Below, piece by piece: positions 16,394 through 25,143 of a DNA stretch of 64,000 nucleotides. How positions within the stretch are numbered: position 1 is the first letter of the stretch; every line of letters starts with the position of its first letter. The stretch covers positions 124,001 through 188,000 of the forward strand of contig NZ_JACCBW010000003.1 of NCBI RefSeq assembly GCF_013410035.1. Direction: 5' to 3'. This DNA comes from Nocardioides cavernae (GTDB lineage: Bacteria; Actinomycetota; Actinomycetes; Propionibacteriales; Nocardioidaceae). The translations under genes and the position numbers were made by a program. The notes beneath the pieces were generated by a model. It searched no databases. It saw only the letters and a program-made list of their open reading frames with translations, and had not been told where the DNA came from.

Positions 16394-19203
16394 GTAACAC
16401 GACAGCGGTCCGTGGCTTCGTCATCACGAAGATCGACCAGTTCGTGAGCCAGAACAAGCCGGTGACCCCAGAGCAGGTCAGGGCTTGGGTGGACGCCATG
16501 GCTGACATGGCCGAAGGCATGGAGCCCGACGACATCGTCGATCGTGAGCAGATCGCCAAGGAGATCGAGTCCGATGTCAATGTCCACATCGGCAACTGGA
16601 ACTCGATGTCGGATGACTCAGACCACATCCCTTGGCTGCAAGAGCGCCTCGATGACAAGGCTGAGTGGAAGTTCTGGAGTCGTTATGAGCGACTGATGCG
16701 GAACGAGCTCAAACTGCCGCCGAAGTCGGTCGACCGTTTGGACGAGGTGACCGACGACATCCTCGGCCGGTTGGAGGACCCGAAGCGCGAGGGCACTTGG
16801 GACCGCCGGGGTCTTGTGGCTGGTCAAGTTCAGTCCGGTAAGACCGGGAACTACACGGGCCTGATCGCGAAGGCGATCGACAACGGTTACAAGCTGATCG
16901 TCGTCCTAGCCGGCGTCCACAACAGTCTTCGCAGCCAGACGCAAGCCCGGATCGACGAAGGGATCCTTGGGTTCGACACTCGGGCGATCCGCAAGGCCCA
17001 GCAGGCGGACGGCGCCAACCGCATCGGTGTGGGGAAGCTCGCGGGCGAATGGCTGCACGTCAGCTCGTTCACGTCGTCGTCCGAGTCGGGGGACTTCAAG
17101 CTGGCCGTCGCCCAAGGGATGGGGGTGGTGCCCGGAGGCTCAGATCCGATCATCCTGGTGGTCAAGAAGAACAAGTCGATCCTCGAAAACCTCTACAAGT
17201 GGTCGACGCATCTGAAGGGCTCCACCGATCCGGAGACGGGAAAGTTCAGAGTTCGAAACGTGCCGGTCCTAGTGATCGACGACGAAGCAGACCATGCATC
17301 GGTGAACACGAAGTTCGCAAAGGATGACACGGAGATCGACCCGTCCGTGATCAATCGCCTAATCCGGAAATTTCTCGACACATTCGAACAAACCTCGTAC
17401 GTCGCGTATACGGCAACTCCGTTCGCGAACATCTTCATCGACCCGGATGCTGACCACTCCACGGTCGGTGAGGATCTGTTTCCTCGCAGCTTCATCGTGA
17501 ACCTTCCGGCTCCGAGCACGTACATCGGACCTGAACGTGTCTTCGGGCTTGATGCCGACAATGCCAACGCCATCGAAGGTGTCGAAGCCCTCGACATCGT
17601 CAGGAAGCCGTGGGACTACGACGAGTGGCTTCCAGACAAGCACAAGGCACTCGATCCACTTGGCGATGAGCTGCCTGACAGCCTCAAAGACGCAATCGTC
17701 TTCTTCCTAATGGCTGGTGCTGTCCGCAGGCTCCGCGGACAAGTGCAGAAGCACCATTCGATGCTGATCCACGTAACGCGCTTCACCGACATGCAACGTC
17801 GGGTCGCGGACCAAGTCGGCGACTACCTCGACAGTGTGAGGGACAGGCTCGAGTTCGGCGAGGGTGGATCTACCGTGCTCGCCTCGCAGATCGACCGGCT
17901 CTGGAGCGAGGATCTCCTCCCGACGAGTCTGGACATCGCAAGCCGTGAAGACCTCGCCTCACAGGTGGGTGACATCCCGCACTTGGAGGACGTGAAGGCG
18001 GAGATGGTTGAGGCGGCTCGGCGGACCCGGCTCCATGTCGTCAACGGGACGTCTGCTGACGCCTTGGAGTACGTCGACCACCCTGATGGGATCAGCGTCA
18101 TCGCGATTGGTGGCGACAAGCTTTCGCGTGGCCTCACCTTGGAGGGTCTCTGCGTTTCGTACTACCTCCGAGCGAGCCGCATGTACGACACCCTCATGCA
18201 GATGGGCCGATGGTTCGGCTACCGCCCGGGCTATCTGGACCTCTGCCGCTTATACACCACCTCACCCCTTGTCAGCTGGTACGAGAAGATCACGGCCGCC
18301 AGCGCGGAGCTCCAAGCGGAGTTCGAAGCTATGTCGGCCGTGGGGTCTACACCCGAACAGTTCGGCCTCCGTGTCCGTCAGCTTCCGGATGGGCTCCTGG
18401 TCACATCGCCTCAGAAGCTCAAGCACGCCGCTACGTACTCCATCTCCTTCAGCGGCGGGATCTCCGAAACGGTGACATTCCTGCCTGACCAGCGCGAGGC
18501 GAACATCGGGGCGCTGACCGAGCTCATCAGCTCCCTCGGAGGCGATCATTCCCCGGTCGGCGACGGGCGTGTGTGGAGAAACGTTGGCGCGGACACGGTC
18601 ATCAGGTTCTTGTCCGGATACAAGGCGGACAAGGCCGCACTGAAGAGCCTTCCGGAGCCCCTGATCAAGTACATCCAAGCACGCCGAGCGGAGGGCGAGC
18701 TTGGCTCTTGGACCGTCGTCGTCGCCGGTCGGCAGAACGGCACAGAACATTGGACCGTGGCGGGGCAGCAGCTCAGCCTCATCGAGCGGAGCAACCAGGC
18801 CGGCAAGGAGTCGGGACGCTACACGGTGCGACGAGTAGTGAGCCCTGCACATGAGCTTGTCGACTTCACTGCGGCCACGCCGGGCTGGGACCAAGCGCTT
18901 GCGGACACTGTTGAGGCTTGGGAGAAGCGGCCGAACAAGAAGGCGGGGGCAAAGCCGCCGACCGCGCCCAGTGGGCGATCAGAACGGTTCCGTCGTTCGG
19001 TGAACAACGGTCTGCTTCTCGTGTACCCACTTTCGGCCACTCCGTGGTTGAAGACTCACGAGGGAGAGGACCTCTCGAATGAACCGTTCGTTGGGTTCGC
19101 GGTGTCCTTCCCGCATTCGGTAGGGGCGAAGCCCTTGGAATACAAGGTCAACCCGATCTTCCTCAAGAACGTCTTCGGGTGGGACGGCGACGACGATGAG
19201 TGA
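16390..19203 (+). CDS. Z1-domain superfamily 2 helicase-like ATPase
   Basis: The 937-residue product has Walker A in GQVQSGKTGNYTGL (about residues 145-158), a Walker B-like VLVIDDEADHAS (about 293-304) and TATPFANIF (about 341-349) as motif III. The Z1 region holds GGDKLSRGLTLEG and the MQMGRWFGYRPGY block (about 575-615) as motifs V/VI. This is the Z1 protein that accompanies MutL-like ATPases in predicted restriction islands. It should use ATP to move on or remodel DNA for the nuclease encoded next. Its start overlaps the GHKL stop and its end overlaps the next gene by eight bases. Confidence 0.85.
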   Translation: MSNTTAVRGFVITKIDQFVSQNKPVTPEQVRAWVDAMADMAEGMEPDDIVDREQIAKEIESDVNVHIGNWNSMSDDSDHIPWLQERLDDKAEWKFWSRYERLMRNELKLPPKSVDRLDEVTDDILGRLEDPKREGTWDRRGLVAGQVQSGKTGNYTGLIAKAIDNGYKLIVVLAGVHNSLRSQTQARIDEGILGFDTRAIRKAQQADGANRIGVGKLAGEWLHVSSFTSSSESGDFKLAVAQGMGVVPGGSDPIILVVKKNKSILENLYKWSTHLKGSTDPETGKFRVRNVPVLVIDDEADHASVNTKFAKDDTEIDPSVINRLIRKFLDTFEQTSYVAYTATPFANIFIDPDADHSTVGEDLFPRSFIVNLPAPSTYIGPERVFGLDADNANAIEGVEALDIVRKPWDYDEWLPDKHKALDPLGDELPDSLKDAIVFFLMAGAVRRLRGQVQKHHSMLIHVTRFTDMQRRVADQVGDYLDSVRDRLEFGEGGSTVLASQIDRLWSEDLLPTSLDIASREDLASQVGDIPHLEDVKAEMVEAARRTRLHVVNGTSADALEYVDHPDGISVIAIGGDKLSRGLTLEGLCVSYYLRASRMYDTLMQMGRWFGYRPGYLDLCRLYTTSPLVSWYEKITAASAELQAEFEAMSAVGSTPEQFGLRVRQLPDGLLVTSPQKLKHAATYSISFSGGISETVTFLPDQREANIGALTELISSLGGDHSPVGDGRVWRNVGADTVIRFLSGYKADKAALKSLPEPLIKYIQARRAEGELGSWTVVVAGRQNGTEHWTVAGQQLSLIERSNQAGKESGRYTVRRVVSPAHELVDFTAATPGWDQALADTVEAWEKRPNKKAGAKPPTAPSGRSERFRRSVNNGLLLVYPLSATPWLKTHEGEDLSNEPFVGFAVSFPHSVGAKPLEYKVNPIFLKNVFGWDGDDDE

Positions 19204-20191
19204 CGCGCTGAATCCGGCCCTGTGGGCGAAGATCGCCGAGGACCCACTGCCCGCGGGCGCAGTGTTGCGCCGAGTGCTGCCTGGACTGCCGCACGATGTG
19301 TTCATCGGGGAGACTCGCCCAGACAGGAATCGCGTCCTCGAGTTATCAGTTCTCGGCTTGGCGTCCAACATGCCAAAGAAGTGGCGCCAGTCCAAAGGAT
19401 TGGAGATCACGGTCGACTCAACAGATCCAAACCGCACCAAGGTGCGTCTTCGATCGATGACGAAACTGGGCGATCCGCTCTTCACCGAGCTCGCATCCGA
19501 TGTGGTCAGCACGCTGGCTTCATTCCCCGGCGCCGATGCGGCGACTCGGGTGGTCGAGCGCGTCCTCGCTTGGCAGGAGTTCTACGCGCGACGGAGCGAA
19601 CCGTTCTCAGAGGAGATGGCAGCGGGTCTGTTCGGCGAACTGACCGTTCTAGGAGGCTGCTTCATCGGTGCACTTGGCACATCCGCCGCCACTTACGGAT
19701 GGACGGGTCCGGATCCGGCGCTCCAAGACTTCCAGTTCGCCGACTTGGCCGTCGAGGTCAAGACGTATCGCGGCGGTGGGGCCGGACGGATGAAGATCAG
19801 TTCTGAGCGCCAGCTGGACCACATCGGTGTCACCGACCTGTACGTGGCATATGTATCCCTCGACGAGCGCCAAGACGGCACTGGCGTTACGCTCCTTGAG
19901 CTGGTCGACGACGTTCGCCAACAATTGAGCAGCTCCGTCCCCGCTTCGCACCTCTTCGAAGGCAAGCTGCTCAACTGCGGCTGGCACGACTCATATGCGG
20001 AATTCCGCAACGAGCGCTACGAGGTTCGCTCGGTGGAGTTCTTCCTCGTCTCTGACGCGTTCCCGCGCTTAGTCGCCAGCGAGATCCCGACCGGCATCAG
20101 CAATGTGAGCTATCTGCTAGAGCGAAGTGCACTGGATCCCTACTTGATCGAGCGGGACGCCGTCGTAGCGCACCTGAGGACGAAGCAATGA
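19196..20191 (+). CDS. PD-(D/E)XK motif protein (DUF4420 type), predicted nuclease of the defence operon
   Basis: The 331-residue product carries the DUF4420 layout. GLFGELTVLGG (near residue 144) is followed by DFQFADLAVEVKTYRG (near residues 178-193), in which an Asp and E-x-K form the nuclease metal site. Basic RMKISSERQLDH follows. In Z1/MutL-type islands this protein sits between the Z1 helicase and the AIPR protein, as here, and is the best candidate for the DNA-cutting subunit. The ATG at 19196 overlaps the Z1 stop codon region, and its own stop overlaps the AIPR start. Confidence 0.75.
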   Translation: MSDALNPALWAKIAEDPLPAGAVLRRVLPGLPHDVFIGETRPDRNRVLELSVLGLASNMPKKWRQSKGLEITVDSTDPNRTKVRLRSMTKLGDPLFTELASDVVSTLASFPGADAATRVVERVLAWQEFYARRSEPFSEEMAAGLFGELTVLGGCFIGALGTSAATYGWTGPDPALQDFQFADLAVEVKTYRGGGAGRMKISSERQLDHIGVTDLYVAYVSLDERQDGTGVTLLELVDDVRQQLSSSVPASHLFEGKLLNCGWHDSYAEFRNERYEVRSVEFFLVSDAFPRLVASEIPTGISNVSYLLERSALDPYLIERDAVVAHLRTKQ

Positions 20192-22236
20192 GCAATAGTG
20201 ACCTCTCGACGTTCATCGTCGATCTCCACCAAGAGTTGGCGCTCACCGCGTCCCAAGAAGGTGCTGAACGCAGCATCCCAGAGGTATTTACGGAGTACAT
20301 GTTCGACGTACTCACTGAAGCCGGTGAGATCGACGGCGCAGACGTAGCGATGTACGAGGCTCGGGCCGCTAGAGCGTCAGGGTTCACCTTCAGCGAGGAC
20401 GAATCGACGCTCTGGCTGTTTCTGACTGACTACCGCGGCGGCCTAGATGTCGAGTCCTACACCAAGGCGGCATTGGACGCCGGTGTACGGCGAATGACGG
20501 GATTCCTGGAGCAAGCAGTCGGCGGACTCTGGCGGCAGCTGGAGGAGACGTCGCCCGCATGGGACATGGCTCAGCGTGTAGCAGAGACGTGGCCGAAGGT
20601 CGCCGAGGTCCGATTGGTCATCCTGACGAACTCGGATCTTCGGACGACCGTCACGCGTCCGGGTTCCATCGATGCGCGACCGGTCCACTTGTCCGTGTGG
20701 GACGCTACGAGACTTCATCAGCTCGTGACGAGTGGACGAACCCAGGAGCCCATTCACATCGATGTGGTCGCGATGTGGGGTGAGGCCATACCGTGCCTTG
20801 GCCCTCAGGGCGACCCGGGCCGGTACGAGTCGTATCTGACGATGCTGCCGGGCGAGTTCATCTCGAGGATCTACGAGGAGCACGGCCCGCGCCTACTCGA
20901 ACTCAACGTGCGCTCGTTCCTGCAATCGAGGGGCAAGGTGAATCGCGGCATCCAAGAGACGGTCCGGGACGAGCCCCGAAGCTTCCTCGCCTACAACAAC
21001 GGAGTCTCGATGACCGCCGCCGAGGTCGGTGTGGTGGCGCTACCGGGGGGTGGGGTGGGAATCAGCGAGATCCATGACCTGCAGATCGTCAATGGAGGTC
21101 AGACCAGCGCATCCCTGCACTACGCCAAGGTGAAGGGAAAGCAGGCCTTGGCGGACATCTACGTCCAAGCCAAGTTGTCAGTCGTCGAGCCGACGCACCT
21201 GATGAATCTCGTGCCGCGGATCAGCCAGTTCGCCAACAGTCAGAACAAGGTCAACATGGCTGACTTCAGCGCAAATGACCCGTTCCATGTAGAGGTCGAG
21301 AAGCTGTCCCGATCGGTCTGGGCTCCCGGCAAGGGCGGCACCGCTCGGATGACCCGATGGTTCTATGAACGGGCCCGTGGACAGTACGCAGACGCGCATG
21401 CGCGGGAACGCACGCCAGCGAAGCAGCGTGAGTTCAAGGCCGTCCACCCGCTCAACCAGAAGTTCACCAAGACCGATCTGGCGAAGTTCGAAAACACCTG
21501 GGACCAACTGCCGTGGATCGTCTCCTATGGTGCGGAGAAGAACTTCCGCGAGTTCATGCTTCGCATCGAGCGGCGCGGATCGTCCTTCAAGCCGGACCAG
21601 GGCTACTTCGAGCTGCTGGTCGCCAAGGCACTGCTGTTCCGATCGGCGGAGAAGCTCGTAGGCAGTCTCAATCTCGGCGGCTACCGAGCACAGACCGTGA
21701 CCTACACGCTCGCAAAGCTGGCACACGCGACGGAACAGCGCGTAGACCTCAGGGCACTCTGGCGGTCCCAAGAACTGCCGGCGCCGCTCGCTCAAGCGAT
21801 CCTCGAGCTCGCGCCTCGGATCCACGATGTGCTGTTCGAGAGTGCCGGCACAAGGAACATCAGCGAATGGGCCAAGAAGGAGGACTGCTGGAAGGCAGTT
21901 CTGTCGATGCCGTGGGCCGTGCCGGATGATCTTGCGAAGTCACTCACGAGTGGTCGTCGACGTACCAAGACCACGACGGACACGAGCATCGGCGAATTGT
22001 TGAACGATGACGAACGCGCGGCACTCGCGGCGGTCACCTCCATCTCCGGTGACGACTGGTTCGTCCTTAGCCAGTGGGCGAAGCAGACTGGGAACCTCCA
22101 GTCCTGGCAGCGCAGTCTCGCGTTCAGTCTCGGGCGGATCGTGAAGGCCGGTTCGACACCTTCGAGAAAGCAGGCAAACCAAGGCGCGCTGATCCTCGAA
22201 GAGGCCAAACGGTTGGGCTTCGCGGGTGCGCGTTGA
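20188..22236 (+). CDS. AIPR-family (abortive infection phage resistance) protein
   Basis: The 682-residue product contains the AIPR core from about residue 243: FLQSRGKVNRGIQETV, FLAYNNGVSMTA, IHDLQIVNGGQTSASLHYA and SQFANSQNKVNMADFSAND. The NGGQT and N-x-QN-x-V words are typical of the family. AIPR proteins come from phage-resistance plasmids and islands; their molecular action is not well established. The start ATG overlaps the preceding stop. The last codons overlap a TTG start of the next gene, so expression is coupled. Confidence 0.85.
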   Translation: MSNSDLSTFIVDLHQELALTASQEGAERSIPEVFTEYMFDVLTEAGEIDGADVAMYEARAARASGFTFSEDESTLWLFLTDYRGGLDVESYTKAALDAGVRRMTGFLEQAVGGLWRQLEETSPAWDMAQRVAETWPKVAEVRLVILTNSDLRTTVTRPGSIDARPVHLSVWDATRLHQLVTSGRTQEPIHIDVVAMWGEAIPCLGPQGDPGRYESYLTMLPGEFISRIYEEHGPRLLELNVRSFLQSRGKVNRGIQETVRDEPRSFLAYNNGVSMTAAEVGVVALPGGGVGISEIHDLQIVNGGQTSASLHYAKVKGKQALADIYVQAKLSVVEPTHLMNLVPRISQFANSQNKVNMADFSANDPFHVEVEKLSRSVWAPGKGGTARMTRWFYERARGQYADAHARERTPAKQREFKAVHPLNQKFTKTDLAKFENTWDQLPWIVSYGAEKNFREFMLRIERRGSSFKPDQGYFELLVAKALLFRSAEKLVGSLNLGGYRAQTVTYTLAKLAHATEQRVDLRALWRSQELPAPLAQAILELAPRIHDVLFESAGTRNISEWAKKEDCWKAVLSMPWAVPDDLAKSLTSGRRRTKTTTDTSIGELLNDDERAALAAVTSISGDDWFVLSQWAKQTGNLQSWQRSLAFSLGRIVKAGSTPSRKQANQGALILEEAKRLGFAGAR

Positions 22237-25082
22237 ACGGCGAAACCGACGACATGCAGCCCGAGTCGAGGGTTGACCGGCTGGCGGAGCTCTCCCTCGA
22301 CTCGCCGGAGCTCTCCCCGTTCCGACAGTCGATCCGGGAATGGACGCTCTTTGAGTTGCTGAAGGCGGACGGCTTCACAACCGTGGGTAGCGTTGCGTCC
22401 CTGTCGAGATCCGAGCTCTGCGACGTACCGAACATCGGCGAGCAGAGCGTCGACGAGGTCGCGGAGCTCCTCGATCGGATCCGCACAGCACTGCGGTGGG
22501 ATGATCCCGCTCCGAGTTCACACCTCCCGGTAGTCGATTTCGATTGGGAGCCCCAACCCCTCTCGCCGGCTGGCTGGGACGTTGTCGAGGAGCGTCCCAA
22601 GCCGAAATGGCAAGACCTTGGCGGACGTGCAAAGGTCGGCGACGCCCCGGCTTCCCCCAACACCCTCGGCTCGGAGTTCCCTGGCCTCACGCTCCTCGCT
22701 GGTAGGTCGTTGAGCGATCCTCTACTCAAAGCGGCATGGGTCGAGCCGGGCGATGGCCTTGCCCACAGCTGGCTCGCTAGGACGGGCGCCGCTCTCATCG
22801 GGGATCTTCTCGCGCTCACTCGCCAGGACCTACTTCATCTGCGCGGACTGGGGCCGTCGAAGGTACGGCGTCTGTATGACTACCTAGGACGCCTAGCAGG
22901 CGCGGCACCCACAATCGTTGCGTGGGACGACGTCGCCGCAACACCCGCTCCTGACACGCCGTCGGCCGACTCCAGACGTCACGCCATTCTAGAGATGGTC
23001 GTCGCCTGGGCGAGTTCGGTCGCTGGCGCCACGACGTGGGGAGAGGCGCTCATGGTCTCGGCAGAGGCCATGCCGGCGGACGTCGCAGGCGCCTGGCAGG
23101 AGCTGCTCGCGATGGACCTCCCGGCGCTGGTGGAGAGGTCGCCGTTGGCGGAGTTCCTTGCCGATGACCCCCGTCGCTCCCGGGTACTGATTGACCGCGT
23201 TGCGAGCAGCGAACCACTGACGCTGCAAGAACTTGCGACGGAGTTTGGGGTGACGCGCGAGCGCATGCGGCAGATCGAGTCGAAGAGCCTCGAACGCTTG
23301 CGGTCCAACTTCGACTCCTCGCCGACATGGCGCGTCGTGAGGTGGGCGGCGGAACGAGTCGTAGCGCAGGCGGGGGCGTACGCGCCGAGCGACGTCCTTG
23401 CCCGTGCGCTCCCGCGGTGGAGTCCGGCGGAACGGCACCTCGTCGCCCGACTGGCCGGCTACGAACGGTCCGATCCAGCACTGGTCCGTGAGGGCCTAAA
23501 GCTGCCGAACGTTGCCGAGTTGCCCACTATGGCTGACACCGACTTCGTCGTGGACGAGTACGAAGTGGTTGAGCGCCTGCACGCTCTTGGCGTCCTAGAG
23601 CAGCATGTGGAGTTCGCACTCAGTTCGGTCACCGGCGTATCCCGGGTTGACGGGCAGCTGGTCCGATGGAGCGGTTCCGTCGTGGACAAGGCCGTTGCGG
23701 TTCTCGAGATCCGCGATGAGCCTCAAAACATCGACCAGTTGGTCAGCGCCGCATATGGCGAGGGTGGGTCGAGGTCCGCGCGAAATAGGATTTTCGAAGA
23801 CCCACGGCTGATGAGAGTCACGAAGAACAAGGTCGGGCTGCGGCGCTGGGGAGGCGTCAGATACAGCGGAGTGGCCGAGCTCATGTTGGATCGTCTGGCG
23901 AGTGGCCCCATGGACTTGGACGAGTTGGCGGACGAACTGGCTGAACGCTACGAGATCGCTTCAGCCTCGGTGCGTATGTACGCGGCGGCGCCGGCCTTCA
24001 AGGTGACAGGTGACACCATCGCGCTTCGATCTCGACGGGAACCGTACGTGCCGCGACACAAGCCGTGGAAGGTGCGCGGTCTGTATCGCCAATCCGATGT
24101 CCGCACGACCGTGTGGTGCACTGCCGTCGACAACGACATGCTTCGGGGAAGCGGGCGGAGCATCCCGCAAGAGATCGCATCGGATCTGGGTCTTCGTCCG
24201 GGCGACCGGACGGAGCTGACGACCGCCGCGGGTCTGATCCCCGTGGCCTGGAGCGAGACGACGCACTCGGGCCCACACATAGGGTCCATCCGCGAGTTGC
24301 TGGAAGACTCCGGAGCTTCGGTCGGGGATCAGCTGGCCCTCCGGTTCAACCTCGCGGACTGCGGACTGGAGGTCCGAGTCATCAGACCCCCAACTCAGGA
24401 CGATGTCGTGGAGGAATTGGCTCGGCTCACGACGCTCCCGAAGTCGCTCGTGGCACATCGGACTCGGTTGGCCGCAGCTGTCGGCATCGCGCCCGCGGAT
24501 CTGGTGCCGGCGCTGGAGGCGCGCGGGGACGGTGAAGTGGCTTCGTTGGTCGCCCGCTTGCCTCTCCAAGCCGGTGGGGTCCACGACCATGACGCGGACC
24601 AGACATCGAACATGGCGGCCGGTGGGGGAGCGGCGGTTTCCGCGGATAGGCATCCGCCCCGCGTGGACACTCCCAATCGCGACTCGGTTGCACCCAATCG
24701 CGGCGGGCGAGGGGCTACCGACCTCGAGCGGGAGGCCGACTCGACGTCAACCGCTCTTGCAAGCGATCCCGACCAAGCGACACTCGAGCGCGAGTACGAG
24801 CGTGCCGTGGCTAACGCCATGATGCAGATGCGCTCGATCGGCTACGACGAGGCCGCGCTACGGAAGTTGGTCGCCACGGTGGGCTCGCGCAGGGCTAGTG
24901 AGTTGATCGCTGACCTAGCGGAGCCGACCGCGGCCTTCGTGGCCCTCCATCGACTCGGGCGCTTGGATCTCTCTATCGAGGCCCAAATGTCGTCTAGGCC
25001 ATACCGCGGGCTCTTCGAATCGCGCCATCTCTCGAGGATCACCCGACGTCTGCAAGAGCATGGGTTCAAGGTGGACCTCTGA
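22233..25082 (+). CDS. Large multi-HTH/HhH protein of the defence island, function unknown
   Basis: The 949-residue product is not a family I can name. Near residues 45-80 (FTTVGSVASLSRSELCDVPNIGEQSVDEV) and again near residues 190-225 (LALTRQDLLHLRGLGPSKVRRL) it has helix-hairpin-helix units like the RNA polymerase alpha C-terminal domain. Around residues 330-355 LQELATEFGVTRERMRQIES is a sigma-70 region 4 helix-turn-helix. The middle (about 480-610) looks like repeated winged helices (PMDLDELADELAERYEIASASVRMY). The C-terminal third has no motif. This is a DNA-binding protein, perhaps a specificity or transcription-sensing subunit. The TTG at 22233 overlaps the AIPR stop; the ATG at 22254 is the alternative start. 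Confidence 0.65.
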   Translation: MNGETDDMQPESRVDRLAELSLDSPELSPFRQSIREWTLFELLKADGFTTVGSVASLSRSELCDVPNIGEQSVDEVAELLDRIRTALRWDDPAPSSHLPVVDFDWEPQPLSPAGWDVVEERPKPKWQDLGGRAKVGDAPASPNTLGSEFPGLTLLAGRSLSDPLLKAAWVEPGDGLAHSWLARTGAALIGDLLALTRQDLLHLRGLGPSKVRRLYDYLGRLAGAAPTIVAWDDVAATPAPDTPSADSRRHAILEMVVAWASSVAGATTWGEALMVSAEAMPADVAGAWQELLAMDLPALVERSPLAEFLADDPRRSRVLIDRVASSEPLTLQELATEFGVTRERMRQIESKSLERLRSNFDSSPTWRVVRWAAERVVAQAGAYAPSDVLARALPRWSPAERHLVARLAGYERSDPALVREGLKLPNVAELPTMADTDFVVDEYEVVERLHALGVLEQHVEFALSSVTGVSRVDGQLVRWSGSVVDKAVAVLEIRDEPQNIDQLVSAAYGEGGSRSARNRIFEDPRLMRVTKNKVGLRRWGGVRYSGVAELMLDRLASGPMDLDELADELAERYEIASASVRMYAAAPAFKVTGDTIALRSRREPYVPRHKPWKVRGLYRQSDVRTTVWCTAVDNDMLRGSGRSIPQEIASDLGLRPGDRTELTTAAGLIPVAWSETTHSGPHIGSIRELLEDSGASVGDQLALRFNLADCGLEVRVIRPPTQDDVVEELARLTTLPKSLVAHRTRLAAAVGIAPADLVPALEARGDGEVASLVARLPLQAGGVHDHDADQTSNMAAGGGAAVSADRHPPRVDTPNRDSVAPNRGGRGATDLEREADSTSTALASDPDQATLEREYERAVANAMMQMRSIGYDEAALRKLVATVGSRRASELIADLAEPTAAFVALHRLGRLDLSIEAQMSSRPYRGLFESRHLSRITRRLQEHGFKVDL

Positions 25083-25130
25083 TGGCGCGCGACGCGCGTG
25101 CCAAGTGCCAACAGACGCCGGCCAGCTACG

Positions 25131-25136
25131 TAGAAT
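25131..25136 (+). promoter_or_regulatory. -10 box TAGAAT for the methyltransferase gene
   Basis: TAGAAT is followed by seven bases and a GTG at 25144 (another GTG lies at 25141). The modification gene therefore has its own leaderless promoter, separate from the restriction-type operon upstream. Confidence 0.55.
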
Positions 25137-25143
25137 CCCTGTG

